This document shows positions 23,301 through 40,936 of a stretch of 64,000 bases of DNA, in pieces. A program made the translations under genes and the position numbers. Within the stretch, counting starts at the first letter, position 1. Every line of letters begins with the position of its first letter. The notes below the pieces were generated by a model. The model made no database searches and was not told the origin of the DNA. It worked only from the letters and a program-made list of their open reading frames with translations. Source of the stretch: Nissolia schottii. Taxonomy: Eukaryota; Streptophyta; Magnoliopsida; Fabales; Fabaceae. The DNA lies in contig QANU01084176.1 in assembly GCA_003254905.1 (NCBI GenBank), positions 62,001-126,000 of the forward strand, written 5' to 3'.

Positions 23301-24569
23301 GGCTGGCTGCATATCTCTTTCTCCATCCCACCAGGTGGGATGCTCGTGCGCTGGGCTACCCCTCTTTTATATATAGAATTGGAAAGAAAGACTCACTCCC
23401 TTCATGACTTTGAATACCAGGTCTTCAAACGCGAAAGATTTGGGAGGCATTACGGCGAAGGTGTCTATGTGCTGTCAAGTTTCATCTCATCATTCCCTTA
23501 TGTTCTAGCCATATGCCTCACCTCAGGAACAACACTTCACCACATGGTGAACTTTCACCCAGGCTTCTCTCATTACTGCTATTTTTGCATAAACCTATTC
23601 TGCAGCATATCTGTCACAGAAGGGTGCCTGCAATTAGTTGCAGCACTAGTGTCCAACCTTTTGTTGGCTGTTGGAACTGCAACCGGTGTAACTGTAAGCA
23701 AGTTCATGGATAATCCTCCTTATTGGCATAAAATTTAGAAGAGCTATTTACCTTACTAAACTTGTGCACGCAGGTACTCATGATGATGCCATCCAACATA
23801 TTCAGAAGGCCGGCAGACCTTCCGAAATTCTTCTGGCAATATCCGATGTCCTACATCAGCTACACTGCATGGTCAATACAGGTACAAATGTCTGCACAAC
23901 CACCATTTCCAGATAGTTTCTATTTCTACAGAAATTTCAATATACTCATGTGAGATCATATTAGAAAGGTCACCCTTTGGCCACTAGGGCTTCCCTCCCT
24001 TCTTCCCCAAGACAAAGGTCCCTCTTAAGTAGTACCTAATTCTGGGATTCAATGTTAACTTCCTCATTCAGGAAACCCCGCATTGTCTGTTTGTTCCATC
24101 ACAACATATAAGAATGTTCAAGAGCCACATCTCTACCATGCATGCTAATGCATATATATACATATTGACACAACTGTTTGGATTATGATGTTAATGCTTC
24201 TTCTTTTTTTCTGTGACACAGGGTCAGTTCAAGAATGACCTACTTGGACTTGAATTTGAGCCACTGATCCCTGGGGGCACAAAGATAAAGGGCGAAGTCA
24301 TACTTCAGGATTTATTTGGAATCAGAACTGACTATTCAAAATGGTGGGACTTAGCAGCGCTGGCAGGCTTGGTAATATCTTATAGAATGCTCTTTTTCAT
24401 GGCTCTTAAGTACAGGGACAGAGCTTCATCAATATTTCACACCAAAAGGACTCTCCTAGACATTTTACTCCGAAGACCCTCACTTAAGGATAAATATATT
24501 TCTTCCAAGAGACACCATTCCCTGTATCCTTTGTCATCTCAAGAGGGTCTTAGCTCTCCAATAACTTAG
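16359..24569 (+). CDS. ABCG (WBC) half-size transporter, ABCG12/ABCG15-like, nine exons
   Basis: Nine exons join in frame: 16359-16578, 19893-19972, 21183-21644, 22013-22111, 22234-22365, 22856-23134, 23421-23693, 23774-23881 and 24222-24569, giving 666 residues (661 from ATG 16374), the usual length of a plant half-size ABCG. All introns are GT-AG. The layout is the reverse one, ATPase first. Walker [10 protein letters not shown] is at residues 59-67, the Q-loop VTQED at about 103-107, the signature ISKGE at 165-169, Walker B ILLLDE at 185-190, and the H-loop histidine at 222. A membrane domain follows, with about six hydrophobic segments from residue 340 on. The tail [10 protein letters not shown] matches the ABCG11/12/13/15 clade, whose known members export cuticular lipids at the plasma membrane; the substrate here is an inference. 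Odd points are ISKGE where many have ISGGE, and SIHQLS where SIHQPS is usual. Introns are loaded with transposons, intron 1 being 3.3 kb, yet no exon is broken. A decayed copy lies at 2.0-2.9 kb. Confidence 0.93.
17110..18104. mobile_element. Mutator-like foldback element with long inverted arms, in ABCG intron 1
   Basis: The ends are exact inverted repeats starting GGGTTAATTATGTTTTTGGT and continuing with 'ccctgtaaaattt...ggttttagtcc' for about 290 bp on each side, right up to the sequence gap. It is flanked by the 9-bp near-duplication TTAGTACTT (17101-17109) and TTAATACTT (18105-18113), the length typical of Mutator-like elements. There is no transposase. The assembly gap sits in the loop. 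The arms contain 'ggttttagtccctg' several times. Confidence 0.88.
17401..17817. other. Assembly gap (417 N)
   Basis: A run of N lies in the centre of the long inverted repeat at 17110-18104. A hairpin that blocks sequencing or assembly is the likely cause, and the true length is not known. Apparent open frames across it are meaningless. Confidence 0.99.
18121..19619. mobile_element. Second Mutator-like element, with GC-rich cargo, in ABCG intron 1
   Basis: The terminal inverted repeats share TTCTAACATGGAYCGGGTGA and then 'ttacctMgtccaagttggt'; the flanks are the 9-bp near-duplication TTTGAAATA (18112-18120) and CTTGAAATA (19620-19628). The element is 1499 bp. Its interior (about 18280-19340) is much richer in G and C than the surroundings, with many 'ggtggtgg' runs, and begins with a C/T-rich leader. 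It could be captured gene sequence (Pack-MULE), but I do not recognise a protein in it and the longest open frame (18362-18700) has no known motif. Confidence 0.82.
21688..21960. mobile_element. MITE-like inverted-repeat element in ABCG intron 3
   Basis: The left end TAGTAAACCTTAAAATCCG matches the reverse complement of the right end, TTAGTAAACCTTCAAATTCA. 'Ggactaatttgactgacgttacc' inside the right arm echoes 'gatacgttggtcaagttcgtc' of the left arm. It is about 270 bp, has no coding sequence and belongs to an unknown family. Confidence 0.6.
22397..22627. mobile_element. Degraded Tourist-like MITE in ABCG intron 5
   Basis: The left end 'gacctattcagtttcc' and the reverse complement of the right end 'ggctgtttggtttcag' resemble the ends of the better-preserved element in NTRC intron 2. 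The flanks can be read as TAA on both sides. It has decayed, so the borders are approximate. Confidence 0.45.
23209..23368 (+). mobile_element. Au-type SINE in ABCG intron 6
   Basis: It starts 'gtgagccttggcgtagtggt' (A box) and continues through 'gtgacctgaaagtcacagattcaaat' (B box region) to 'gctgggctacccctctttt'. This order and wording is that of the plant Au SINE family as I remember it. Imperfect flanking repeats 'tggaaaagag' and 'tggaaagaaag' fit a target duplication. It lies between the donor at 23135 and the acceptor at 23419-23420. Confidence 0.88.
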
Positions 24570-25363
24570 TTCTTTCCCTTCCTCTTGCTACTGTTAATTT
24601 TTTATTTGTCTCCCATGCCTTATTTTTATACTTATCTGTCTTCTCTGGATAGGGAATTGATTTTGGGGCTTTCCATTATATTTGTAAAACTACTTGTATA
24701 ATGTAAAATGTGCAAATTCTAGCAGCTTAAATTTTATTATGTGAAAGGTGTTGATTTATTATATCCACTTTATAATAGTGAAGATTTTTAAATTTAGCAT
24801 ATGAAAGTGTAGAGTAATGCCTTAGTTACGGAAAAACAAAAACAACAAAATAACAAAATATAACTTATTCTTTCCCTTAAAATAGACTGATAATATAAAG
24901 GGATTCTGTGACCCATATTTGAGCAAATTGTCTTTGTAGTACCTTATTGTGTACAGAGAACATGGATGGAAAAATTAAATATAAGTTCTAACAATCAATT
25001 CATGAAAAATCCTAATTAATACTCAAATTGGATTTTTTAGCAATAATGAATAGGACAGTTATTTCAGCTTGGATGATGATCTGGCTTAAGCTTCTACTTC
25101 TACAGGCTTCATTTCACTCACCGCAATGTCTTGACTTTGAAGTTTGCAGCTGAGACTTATTGAATCCAAAATGAAAAGAATATATACTGAAGAATCAAAA
25201 CTGTAGCAGTCCTTGGCAACTCTACTACATGTACAGTACATCTAAATAGTTCAAGGAATAGTTGTCACTTGTAAAAATTGACAGGAGTATTTAGCTGGCC
25301 AATTTGAAAAACAAAATTGAATCACAGAATGAGGGAATCAACCTCGAATGTTTTTAACTACTT
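24570..25363. other. Convergent 3' regions of ABCG and NTRC
   Basis: This is the AT-rich tail-to-tail spacer between the stop of ABCG (plus) and the stop of NTRC (minus). It must hold both 3' UTRs. No further exon is seen. Confidence 0.6.
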
Positions 25364-31322
<5,959 letters not shown>

Positions 31323-31346
31323 TGGTTTTCTTTAAAGTTTCAGACC

Positions 31347-31371
31347 ATACATACATACATACATACAACAA
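31347..31371. repeat. (CATA)n microsatellite in the NTRC 5' leader region
   Basis: About five tandem CATA units lie 25-50 bp upstream of the NTRC ATG, probably inside the 5' UTR or at the promoter edge. Confidence 0.85.
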
Positions 31372-33052
31372 CTGAGTGAGTGTGACCAACTAACTGTTAA
31401 TAGCGCCGTCTTCTATTTTTTTTATTTTATATTTGATAATTGCATATTTATGAAAGTGCGGAACACGCGCTCCAGGATTCGCCTTCTAAAAATTATCGAT
31501 AACTAGTGAAGGGTAATGGGCATGTGGTAGGAGGAGAAATAGCTCTACTACATCAGAAATTCTTGCATGTATTCCGGGCTATCGCCAATTTCAATTTATC
31601 TATTTATAATATATTAATCTTAATACAATTCTCACATCAAATTTTTTTGACAAGCTATCAACTTCTCATTCCTTCCCTTTTACATACTTTTATAATTGGA
31701 ATACCATTTTTTTTTTCGCAAGTTTTTCACAACCGCTACATTCATTTAAGAGGTGATGAAATACCATTTTATTTTGGTAATTTATGTAACGGTTACTTTC
31801 ACTTAGTTACCATTGTTATCCCATCAATCTAAAGCTTATCATATTCTTATGTCAATCTAAAATTTGTCATATTCTTCTCTCTTTCAATTGTACAAGAATC
31901 CAACCCAAATATAGTCTTGACACTATCGTCGTTGGTCATTCCATTTCTTTGGGTGTTAGGAAGGGGCAAAAAGTGCATGCATATATTGATTGATCTGTGT
32001 GTTCTTTAGAGTATATACATATTATAAGAAATGCCAGATTTTTTTTCATAGTCTCTTTGTCTTACTAGTTCCAAATAACTTTATCATTTTCTTTGAAAAC
32101 TTCTCCATGTCTTCAATTCATTGTGATATCTTTTTTGTTGTTAGCAATTGATTAATTTGAATTAAGTTTGATTAATTCGTATAATTCAAGTTTGTGATGT
32201 TTTAATTATTTTGTGTTTTGACCTTTTAATTTGTACGGTTCAGAACAAAATACATTAAGGAACATGTTGGTGTTGTTTCTTCTTAGAGGTATTTTTGCAG
32301 AAGTGACACTATCTTACTTTGAGTGTGCGAAGAAAGTCAAATACTAAGATAGTGATCTGTGAGATTATTACGCAAAATTTAAATTGTGTCATTGGTTTTA
32401 AAATTTTTGGTTAATTTAATATGAAACTTATGAACAACTTAATAATTCTTTCAAGTGAAGAAAAATTGGGGTGCTTCCTCAATTTTATATGGAAGAAAAC
32501 TTTATTTCAACAACATAGGTTGACATTGATTCTATCATTAGTTGCTTTGCGAATGTCACACCTGCTTCGAAAGAGTGTATATTGATATTTTTGGATGTCG
32601 ATAATTGTAATTATGTTATGTGTGGTAGGTATATATCTAGTTGTTTCTTATTCTTAACAATACCCAAGGTGTGCATTACTTTATAAACGAAAACTTATTA
32701 ACAAGACCTCTATGGCTGTATTCCATAGTGATAAATATCATTTAATAAATTAAATTAATCGAAGTCTAATAACTTTTTAATTATGATTTTCAAAAAACCA
32801 ATAATGATAAAATAGGAAAAATAAAAAACTATAGGGTGCCAAAAACAAAAGTAATACTAACCATAACAACAGTTAAACAAAAAGGTTCCTTTCTTTCTTC
32901 AAACGACATTAAACCCACCCAAACTATGTAAAAAAAAGGTAAAGTCTAAACATACTAAAATTATCCAAATTGCAGTCATTGGACATTATTTTTTTGACAT
33001 CATTTTATAGTTGACACCCACTTATTATTTTTTTTTTATTTTTGTTTTCATT
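31372..33052. other. Intergenic: NTRC promoter side and AT-rich spacer
   Basis: No exon is recognised. The first few hundred bases should carry the NTRC promoter (minus strand), but I could not single out a TATA box with confidence. The rest is AT-rich without obvious repeats. Confidence 0.5.
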
Positions 33053-34128
33053 TTAAAAGTGAGGCATAGACATAGGCATAGGCCCCACCACAATGTTGTG
33101 AATGAGGTCACAATCATACATGTTGGCACTTTCTCCCAAATGCAAGGTCTCATTCTGCACCTCATACGTCATTCCATTACCAACAACATTGTCATTACCA
33201 TTATTACCCACAGTCATTGTAGCATAAAACTCCGCAAAACCATCTTCAATGACAACATGGTCTTGACACATGTACATGGGCACAGAAATGGGCTCACCGA
33301 AGCACATCAACGGAGAAGAATAACAATTTGTAAACTCGAGATTCTTGTTCACACCTCCAATATGATCATTGGACACTGCCACAGTGATTGCACTTGCAGG
33401 GTCCTCATTAATGTTGTTGAATTCATTGTAATCAGGCAATGGAAATGATGTCGTTGAGGAGTTCTCTCCACCGCCCATCACCAAGCTCCTACTTCCATTG
33501 GTTGTGATGGTGCTGTTGGGAATTGTTGATAAGTTGGTGGTTGAAGCATCACATAGAGGACACTTAATCAAAACCTTTTAAGCCTAAGAAAACAACACCA
33601 CAAAACACATTAAAAAATCAATGAAACTAATGGTCAACAAATATAATTACAAGTTGGAGAATTATAACTGTAAAAAGCATTAAAAATAATTATTACTTAT
33701 AAAAAATTAAACATACATTAATATGAAATCATATTCATGATCAATGTTTCTCGATTGAATTCAAGTGCATGGTAAAAAAAAAAAAAATTAGTGGTGACAA
33801 AATTTTACCTTTAAAGTGTTGGATAAGACCAAATTAAATTATGAGAAAAACTAATACATAAATAAATAAATAAATGTGATTGATGAGTGTGAGGGTGGGG
33901 TACCTTAGAGCGGTACGTGGCGCCATCAAGTTCAACGACGAAGCCAACTTCATTGGCAAGGGGACAGAGTATGGCATTATTCATGTCACATTGGTGAGAG
34001 AGGCGGTAACTGCCATGCTTCCTAAAACCTTGGAATATGTTGGTGGTGATTGCCCTTCTCTTCCTCTTCCTTATCTTACTTTTCTCCATGTTATTCTCTC
34101 TCTTCTTCTTTTGTACCCCCTTCATCAT
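33053..34128 (-). CDS. Unrecognised two-exon protein, basic N-terminus and Asn/Thr-rich C-terminus
   Basis: Two exons on the minus strand, 34128-33904 and 33574-33053, join in phase 0 with good splice sites (CTAAG|GTACC and AAAAG|GTTTT) to give 248 residues; a second ATG at 34089 would give 235. The N-terminus is very basic (KKKREN...KSKIRKRKRR), as in a nuclear or nucleic-acid-binding protein. Residues 30-75 hold two cysteines (QCDMNNAILCPLANEVGF), and just past the junction there is KCPLCD. The C-terminal 170 residues are rich in N, T, S and M with no repeat I can name. A GA-rich leader and a TATAAAT-like box about 215 bp upstream support a real gene. I do not recognise the family. A loose likeness to a decayed MADS domain was considered and not accepted. 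It sits between NTRC and HSFB3. Confidence 0.55.
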
Positions 34129-34342
34129 TCTCTCTCCTTTTCTCTCTCACACACACTTTCTCTTAGTCTTATAGTCTATGTGGTGTTTTAGATTGTGTGT
34201 TTGTGTTTTTATGTGAGTAAGTGAGACGTTAGCTAGTTTTCCTTTGTGTTTTTCTAAGTAAAAAGAAGAGTGGTGAGGAAGCACAAAAACAAAAACGTAT
34301 ACAATAGTCATTTTCTCTCACCTCCTTTTAGGTCATTGCACA

Positions 34343-34349
34343 TTTATAA
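34343..34349 (-). promoter_or_regulatory. TATA box candidate for the unknown two-exon gene
   Basis: On the minus strand this reads TATAAAT, about 215 bp upstream of ATG 34128 and ahead of a leader rich in GA. It is a plausible core promoter for the unknown gene. Confidence 0.45.
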
Positions 34350-34399
34350 TGGTGAACATAGAGGGAAGTTATGGATACAACGCATATAGAATTGATCAT

Positions 34400-36180
34400 G
34401 TCGAGGGGAAGGGGGCTTTGGGTTTCTACATGACTCAGAGAAGGTGCAACAATAAGTATTGCATTTTTTATTTTTTTTCACATCTATTCTCCGATCGAAA
34501 GTTATTCTATTCAAGTATTTGAGGTTGCATAGGAGGTGTAGCAGTATAGCTAGTTGTTACAATATAGTATTACATGTTTTTTATTGCAAAAATATAAATA
34601 TTTTTTCAGTAGTCTATTTTTTTTTCTAACGATAAGTAAGTAAAATGCATTAGCTAAACCAAAATTGGAAAAGGTTGGCACAAAACTGGCAGAACAACTA
34701 GAATGGACATCAGGACAACTAGAACACCTAGACCGGACAAATGATCTAACATTATACCATTGTCTATCAAATTTCTTTTTCATTACTTTATTATTTTTTT
34801 ATTCATACCATTATTTTATTATTGATTATGCATAATACTAGTGTTAGTACTAGTCTCTATTTGCCCAAAACACACAATGCTTCACAATTTTAGGTTCTAT
34901 ATCCTTAGAAGTATACTAAGCATGAGGTATTAATCTTGAACAACTTTACTTCGATACAAGTATTGTTACCATTGACTTTACATGATTTATTAGTTATTAA
35001 GTTATCAGTTTTTACAGTGTAATAATTAACTTTTTGGCTCTTAGTTATATTTGCGTAAGTTTCTCATTTCCCTTCTTTTTCTTTGTTTTTCCATTTTCTA
35101 GTATCATCCTTTCTTGTCATGTAAATATCTTCATTCTCATAAAGAATCAACTACAATGTGTTATTTAATCAAATTCACTAACAAAACCACACTAAGAGGT
35201 AATAAGTAAAAATTCAATTCCTTTTAAAAGAGTTTGGACGTAAATAGGAATATGCAACTTTCATTTTATTAAACTTAAAAGTATTGGAGTTTTAAAGTGA
35301 AAATGAGGCTAGAAATAAGAATTTTTAATGAAAATTTGCAAGAAAACCATCATTGATAAAAATTGACACAATAAGAAATTGGCATTTTACCTATTTTATA
35401 ATATTATAATATCGGCTTATTAGACTTTACGTTATTAAGGTAACATGTAGTAACTTTTGTAGTCCATCAAACAAGTCTTAATCTAGTAATATTTAAAAAT
35501 ACATGATATTATATTGCAAACATGTAAAATATATTATAAGAGCATGCAAGAATTTCTTATGTATCAGAGTTACTATTAACATGTGTTGATATCACGTGCA
35601 CGAGTGTTTATACCAATTAATAATTATTCTTGCTTCAAATAATTTACGTAAAGTTACGTTTTTTTATCTTTATCTATTAAATTTTATTTTTTTCGTATAT
35701 ATCTTATCTATTATGTTTCATTATTTTTTCTTGCACTGCTGTTCAAACTTCATTATTAATGGAATTGACTAATTTAGTTTCGAGTACACTTATTTTTCTC
35801 CTTAGGCCACGAATTCAATACTGTTTAAAAAGGGCAAACTTATTTAACATATGTAAAAACATTTTTAATATAAGTGTATTGTTATTATAGACTCAATAAC
35901 TTATACTTAGATTATAAACTCAATAACGGGTTAATGGAGAAATACTTAGATGTTCATGGAGTACATTTAGTGCATCCTCTAAAGTGCAATTTTTAACTTT
36001 AAAAGGTAAAATGGTGGATCTTACAATTAGATCATTAAAGTGAGAATGAGTCTTACTTTCACTTTATTAATCTAATAGTAAGATTCATCACTTTACCATC
36101 TAGAGTAATAACGATCTCAATTTAAAAAACCCAAATTCAAAAATTAGTAATTAATGATTTTTGTTGCTTATAAAGTACAC
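34400..36180. other. AT-rich intergenic DNA
   Basis: No coding exon is recognised. At 35578-35615 the phrase 'atgtgttgatatcacgtgcac' recurs near 45634-45690, next to the second minisatellite family, so a fragment of that element may lie here. Confidence 0.45.
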
Positions 36181-36184
36181 ATTA

Positions 36185-37200
36185 AGAGCCATGCTACATT
36201 ACATGTACACTCCAAACACTGTAACTGTATTGCCACCTAAGCGATTTTATACGTAGGGTCCACTAACAAAATGCACAACGACGATGTTCCACACTTTCCA
36301 CCTTCCACTCTCATATCACGTGCATCTACTCTACCGTTGTGCACAAACATTTTTAACTGTTGTGCACAAACATTTTTAACTGTTGTGCACAAACTTTTTC
36401 AACTGTTGTGTACAAACATTTTGAACTGTTTTAAATATTTGTGCACGATAATTAAAAATATTCGTGCACAATAGTTTAAAATGTTTGTGCATAATAATTT
36501 AAAATTTTTGTGTACAATAATTAAAATTGTTTATGCACCATAATAAAAAGTTTGTGCATGTTAGTTAAAAATGTTTGTGTAATGTTAAAAATGTTTGTGC
36601 AAGTACTTGTAAATGTTTGTGCACAATAGTAAGTATTTGCGCACGTCAGTTAAAAATTAATTAATAAACGATAGTTAAAAATGTGCAAGATAGTTTAAAA
36701 TGTTTGTGCATGTTTAAAACACAATAACATATTCAACTACCATGCACAAACATTTTCATCTATTGCGCACAAACATTTTTAATTGTGGTGCACAAACATT
36801 AACAATAGCAGTAGTGCACAAACAACTCAGTAGTTGATGAGAAGTTACGATCGATTCCTATCAAAATAAATATATGGATTCATTCCAAAGTTTTATAGAA
36901 CTGTACATAGATTCCATAGATGAGCTTGTTCATAAATAGAAAACGAAACGAAAAAAAGAAAGATGAAGAAGAAGATGATGAGGACGAAGAACTATGATGC
37001 AAAGGAAGCAGAAAAAGAACGATAGTGACTTTGACGAATGATAATGAGGAGAATGAAGACAAAGAAGGAAGAAGAAGAAAAATGAAGGTTGCATTGGAGT
37101 TGAGAGTTTTGGCTTGAGTGAGCACGTGAAAGTTTGGTATAACGTGAGAGTGTCTGTACATGTATAATGACAAATTATAAGGTATACACTAATCATTTTT
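36185..37200. mobile_element. Minisatellite foldback element, copy 2
   Basis: At 36340-36430, four tandem units of 'gttgtgcacaaacatttttaact' are followed at 36430-36720 by many units in the opposite orientation ('ttaaaaatgtttgtgcac'), and at 36740-36820 the first orientation returns. A GA-rich interior of about 250 bp (36940-37090) follows. The ends ('catgctacattacatgtacactcc' and 'ataaggtatacactaat') match those of copy 1 at 2105-2440. There is no protein I can name. The size and inverted arrays make this a non-autonomous mobile element of unknown class; Helitrons and foldback elements both carry such minisatellites. Confidence 0.65.
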
Positions 37201-39490
37201 GCACATATTAAATATGATTTGTGAGCATGTAAATATTTCTCTTATTAATAGGCTTCTCGCATTGAATGTCGTTATTTATATTTGTTGCTTTTGAGTCTAA
37301 GATGGACCAAATTTCACGTTAAAAGAACAGATGGACCCTATTAATTTTTCATTCTTTTGGGTCACAATAGACCACACCAAGCAATCTCGTTCTTGGCGTG
37401 GGCTGATCGAAAAGAAAGCCCAAATTTTGTTTGACAAAGTTATTGGCCAGCAAGATTTTGTCCGTAAGAATTTAATTTTAAGGGTATATGGGGACATAGG
37501 AACCATGGACACCTCGTCATACTACGGTGGCCTGTGTTCAATACACGAAGAAACTTGTCTGACACATGTGTAGCATGTATATGAAAGAGTAAAAAAAAAG
37601 TCATGATTAGTTGTATTCAGTTGTGTTTGAACTATATTAAGGAGTTTTTTTTAGTCGTGTTTATGTTGTGTCCGAATAAAAAATAATTTATAAACTAAAT
37701 AATTTATAATAATATGGAATCTTAGAAAATTAACAAGTATTAGCACATGATATTTTGAATATTTCATATATTTTAAAAGGCAGAGCGCCACCAGATCCAA
37801 AACTCTCATCACCTTGACATTACCAATTCTAAACTTTATAGGAATCCACGAAACACTCTTCCACAAAACTAACTAAAACACTTGATGAAGGAAATATAAA
37901 CCTTCAATCACCATGCTAACACTATATGACATGGTTACACTCGGAGAACACTCAATAAACCCTGTCTCACTAGTTAACTAGAGACATTTAGCATACCAAA
38001 GCAATGCTTTAACCACTAAACTAACATTACTATTTGTAATATTTTATGCAATCATATTTATTAATATAATTTTATTATTTTAATTTTTCTTTTTAAATAA
38101 ACCCTAAATTAAACTCATAGGCTATGAGTTTTGATCTTCACGGACTTTGGAACCATTTGGTTTAGGAATCAAATCAATCAAATGTCTTACAACTAAAATA
38201 GAATGATTTCAAAATCAAATCAATTTTTATTTTAACTTTCCATGAAATTCATTTGTCAATTTATATTCCCATGACTTTCCAATTAAATAATTTTTCATTT
38301 ATAAATAAAATGGATTCCCAAATTTTGGAAATGGATCCTATCAATTAGATTTTTTGTTAAGTATGATCTTTAACTATTAATTCTTTGTTGCTTATGTCAT
38401 GTATGGAGCATATCTTGTTTATTCCTGGTGATCGATCACATTTGACAATATATGACTAGAAATCTAATTGAGAGGTTCTATTTCAAATTTTAGTTACACT
38501 AATTATGTTCTCAATTATGTATTGTGTGTTGAAAATAATTCATTTTTAGTTGATATTTGGATATTATTGGTCTTGTATGTTTCGGACATAAATCTTGTAA
38601 GGTATTTTGGTATTATTGGTCATGTATGTTTCGGGCTTAGATCCAAAAAGATGGTTGATTATTGTTGTTGAATGTTGTTTTTATTGAGTATGTAACAGAC
38701 CACAATAATAAGTTGTCGTAACAGGCCGCAGTAACAGACCAGACAACATATTTTTTTTGCAATAAAAAATATATGCAAGTAGGCCTATTAGGCTAGGCCC
38801 AGGCCAGACTTCCCAAATATGTCATGTTTGGCTAAAAAAATAGCCATCCCTAGTGTGTGATATAATTTTTAAAACTCGCAAAGTTGTGTTAGGAACACAT
38901 CTCTAATGTTTGTATTAGGTGTGAGTTTTGAATAAATCCTAACTTGTCCTACCAATTGCCAACCCTACTTTCATTAGAAATTCATTTTGTTTCTCCATAT
39001 TTTCCCCTCCAGAGGAACTTATTCATGTTCACATATCATCTTGAAATGGGGAAACAATCAATGTAGAGGTAGTTGGAGTGTAAGGGAGAACATTAAGCAT
39101 AATACAAATGAATTAACTAAATTAATTAAGTGGAAATTAAGAAAGCCATGTAAAATTGTTTTCAAAATATGGAAGTCAAGAAAGCTCAGCTGCACAAACC
39201 AAATTCAGAATCTTCCAAAAAATTGTTCAAATCCCATGAACATGCGTGCTCACGCCCCCGCCCACAACTTACTTTTTAGTTCATAATAATATATGTGCTT
39301 TATTTGGCATGCGAATATCAGAATTATTGATAAGGGTATGACATGATTAACATATCACAGCGAATCTTGATGATTGAAGTCATGATGGTTTTTGGCTCAA
39401 TATTTTCCTTTTTACTGGTGAGACTTTAGGATATACAATAAATTAATTTGGTCATAATGTACAATTTTGTACTTTCAATTCAACTCTTTG

Positions 39491-39536
<46 letters not shown>

Positions 39537-40719
39537 TTATTCAAAATTCAACCGTATTATCAAGTATTCAAGTCTCGTTTATTCTTTTATTGGAAAATTA
39601 CAGCAATCCTAGGAACACACACAACGGCATTGTGTTGGTTCTAATGTGTACCCATTTTTTATTCCTTTCTCCCAGCCGTAATTCTCGCACCCACTTTTGA
39701 ATGGTACTTTTTCTACCATTCAGTACATTTCGCGCAATTTGGGGGCCAATTTTTTATTTTGAGAAAATCACAGCAATCCTAAACGCACACGACTCTGCTG
39801 TTGTCTGTAGGGATGACAAAAGGGGTGTATCAGCGCGTGTCTAACTTGCATAAAAATGGAGCGGGTTAATTTTTTATGTGGATTAAAAATTTTGGTGGGT
39901 AAGCTCATGAGATTGAACAACAACAAAATAAATAACAAAATAAATAAAAAAAATACACCCACTACAAAAAAAAAAAAAAACAAAAACGTGTGACATAAAT
40001 TCCATATTCATAGTCCCACGCAATGAAAATAAATAAATCAAGTTGGAGCCAAATCGGTTAAGTAGCATACGGAAAACGTTAGCAAAAAAGTTTGAGTTTC
40101 TATGTTATTTTGTTTTGGAGGCCCGCTTGTTTAGGTGGCTAGCATAAGTGGAAGACGGTGGAACGCTAGCGCTAGGCTGTGTTACTTGCCACCATCTGCA
40201 ATTATAAATTATAATCCAAAAAAAGAGTTTAAACCACTCAATAAGGATAGAGTTAATATTTTATTTGAGTCAAGAATCATTTAAAGGACGTTATTTTAAA
40301 GCTGACTAAGAAATAGGAAAGAGAAAACGACATTGTTAATGGTCACGTCAATGGTGGTCTAAAGGACAAAGAGAGTAATAAATCTAACATGTCATTATTA
40401 AAAATCTAGAAATCAAATATTGTATTAATCCATAATGATCTATGTATATGTAAGGTGTGTGTTGGTGACAACTAACTTGGTCCTCAATATCTTTTGGACT
40501 TCTGTTGGTCCTGAATAATATACCACTAGATCTCCATTTCTTTAAATCTCAAGGTTGATATTAAAAACTTATTTTTATCTTAAAATTAGTGAATGGTCAC
40601 ACCATTTGACCCCAAATTCTTTATATTTACATATCAACCCTCTTGTATTCACACCAGAGGTGGAGGAATCGTGTTTCTCGTTGCTACGACCACCGATGTT
40701 CCTTGTTACATAAATTGTC
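37201..40719. other. AT-rich intergenic DNA with local repeats
   Basis: No convincing exon is seen. An open stretch at 37331-37573 has no recognised domain. A duplicated phrase 'tattattggtcttgtatgtttcgg' occurs at about 38563-38586 and again, with one change, at 38609-38632. Fragments with 'ggcctattaggctaggcccaggcc' near 38781 and 'tagggatgacaaaa' near 39808 look like worn hAT-type MITEs. Confidence 0.45.
39495..39535. repeat. (TA)n microsatellite
   Basis: About 20 uninterrupted TA units. Confidence 0.95.
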
Positions 40720-40735
40720 TAAGCATTCTCTATTT

Positions 40736-40920
40736 TTTTTTTAGGTTGTCTGCCCGGTATCCAAGGCTTTGCCTTGACTAATCCGGGTCGACCCGGGTCG
40801 CGCACCTGGCTATGGCGGGTGAGTCTCACTGCGAGAATAACTGCGTACACAGGGTCTCGAACTCCGGACCTTGCTTAAGCGATACCAAGCCGCTTATCAC
40901 TTGGACCAACCCCCGTTGGT
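40736..40920 (-). mobile_element. tRNA-derived SINE with perfect 16-bp target-site duplication
   Basis: On the minus strand it starts 'accaacgggggttggtccaa', with an A box 'tggtccaagtgataag', a B box 'gagttcgagacc', and an oligo-A end ('aaaaaaaa', seen as T at 40736-40741). It is flanked on both sides by the identical 16 bases TAAGCATTCTCTATTT (40720-40735 and 40921-40936). A body of 185 bp with a perfect duplication means a fairly recent insertion. Confidence 0.93.
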
Positions 40921-40936
40921 TAAGCATTCTCTATTT

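Noticed and set aside
33904..34128. Possible MADS domain in the unknown two-exon gene
   Set aside because: Only a loose likeness (basic run, then a hydrophobic segment with VGFVV); the conserved KRRxGLxKKAxELSxLC core is not there.
37331..37573. 80-codon open frame, considered as a small gene
   Set aside because: No recognisable domain, splice context, promoter or neighbour support.
39590..39800. Direct repeat around 'cagcaatcct' with CACACG phrases
   Set aside because: Short and imperfect; could be chance or an old MITE, with no ends found.
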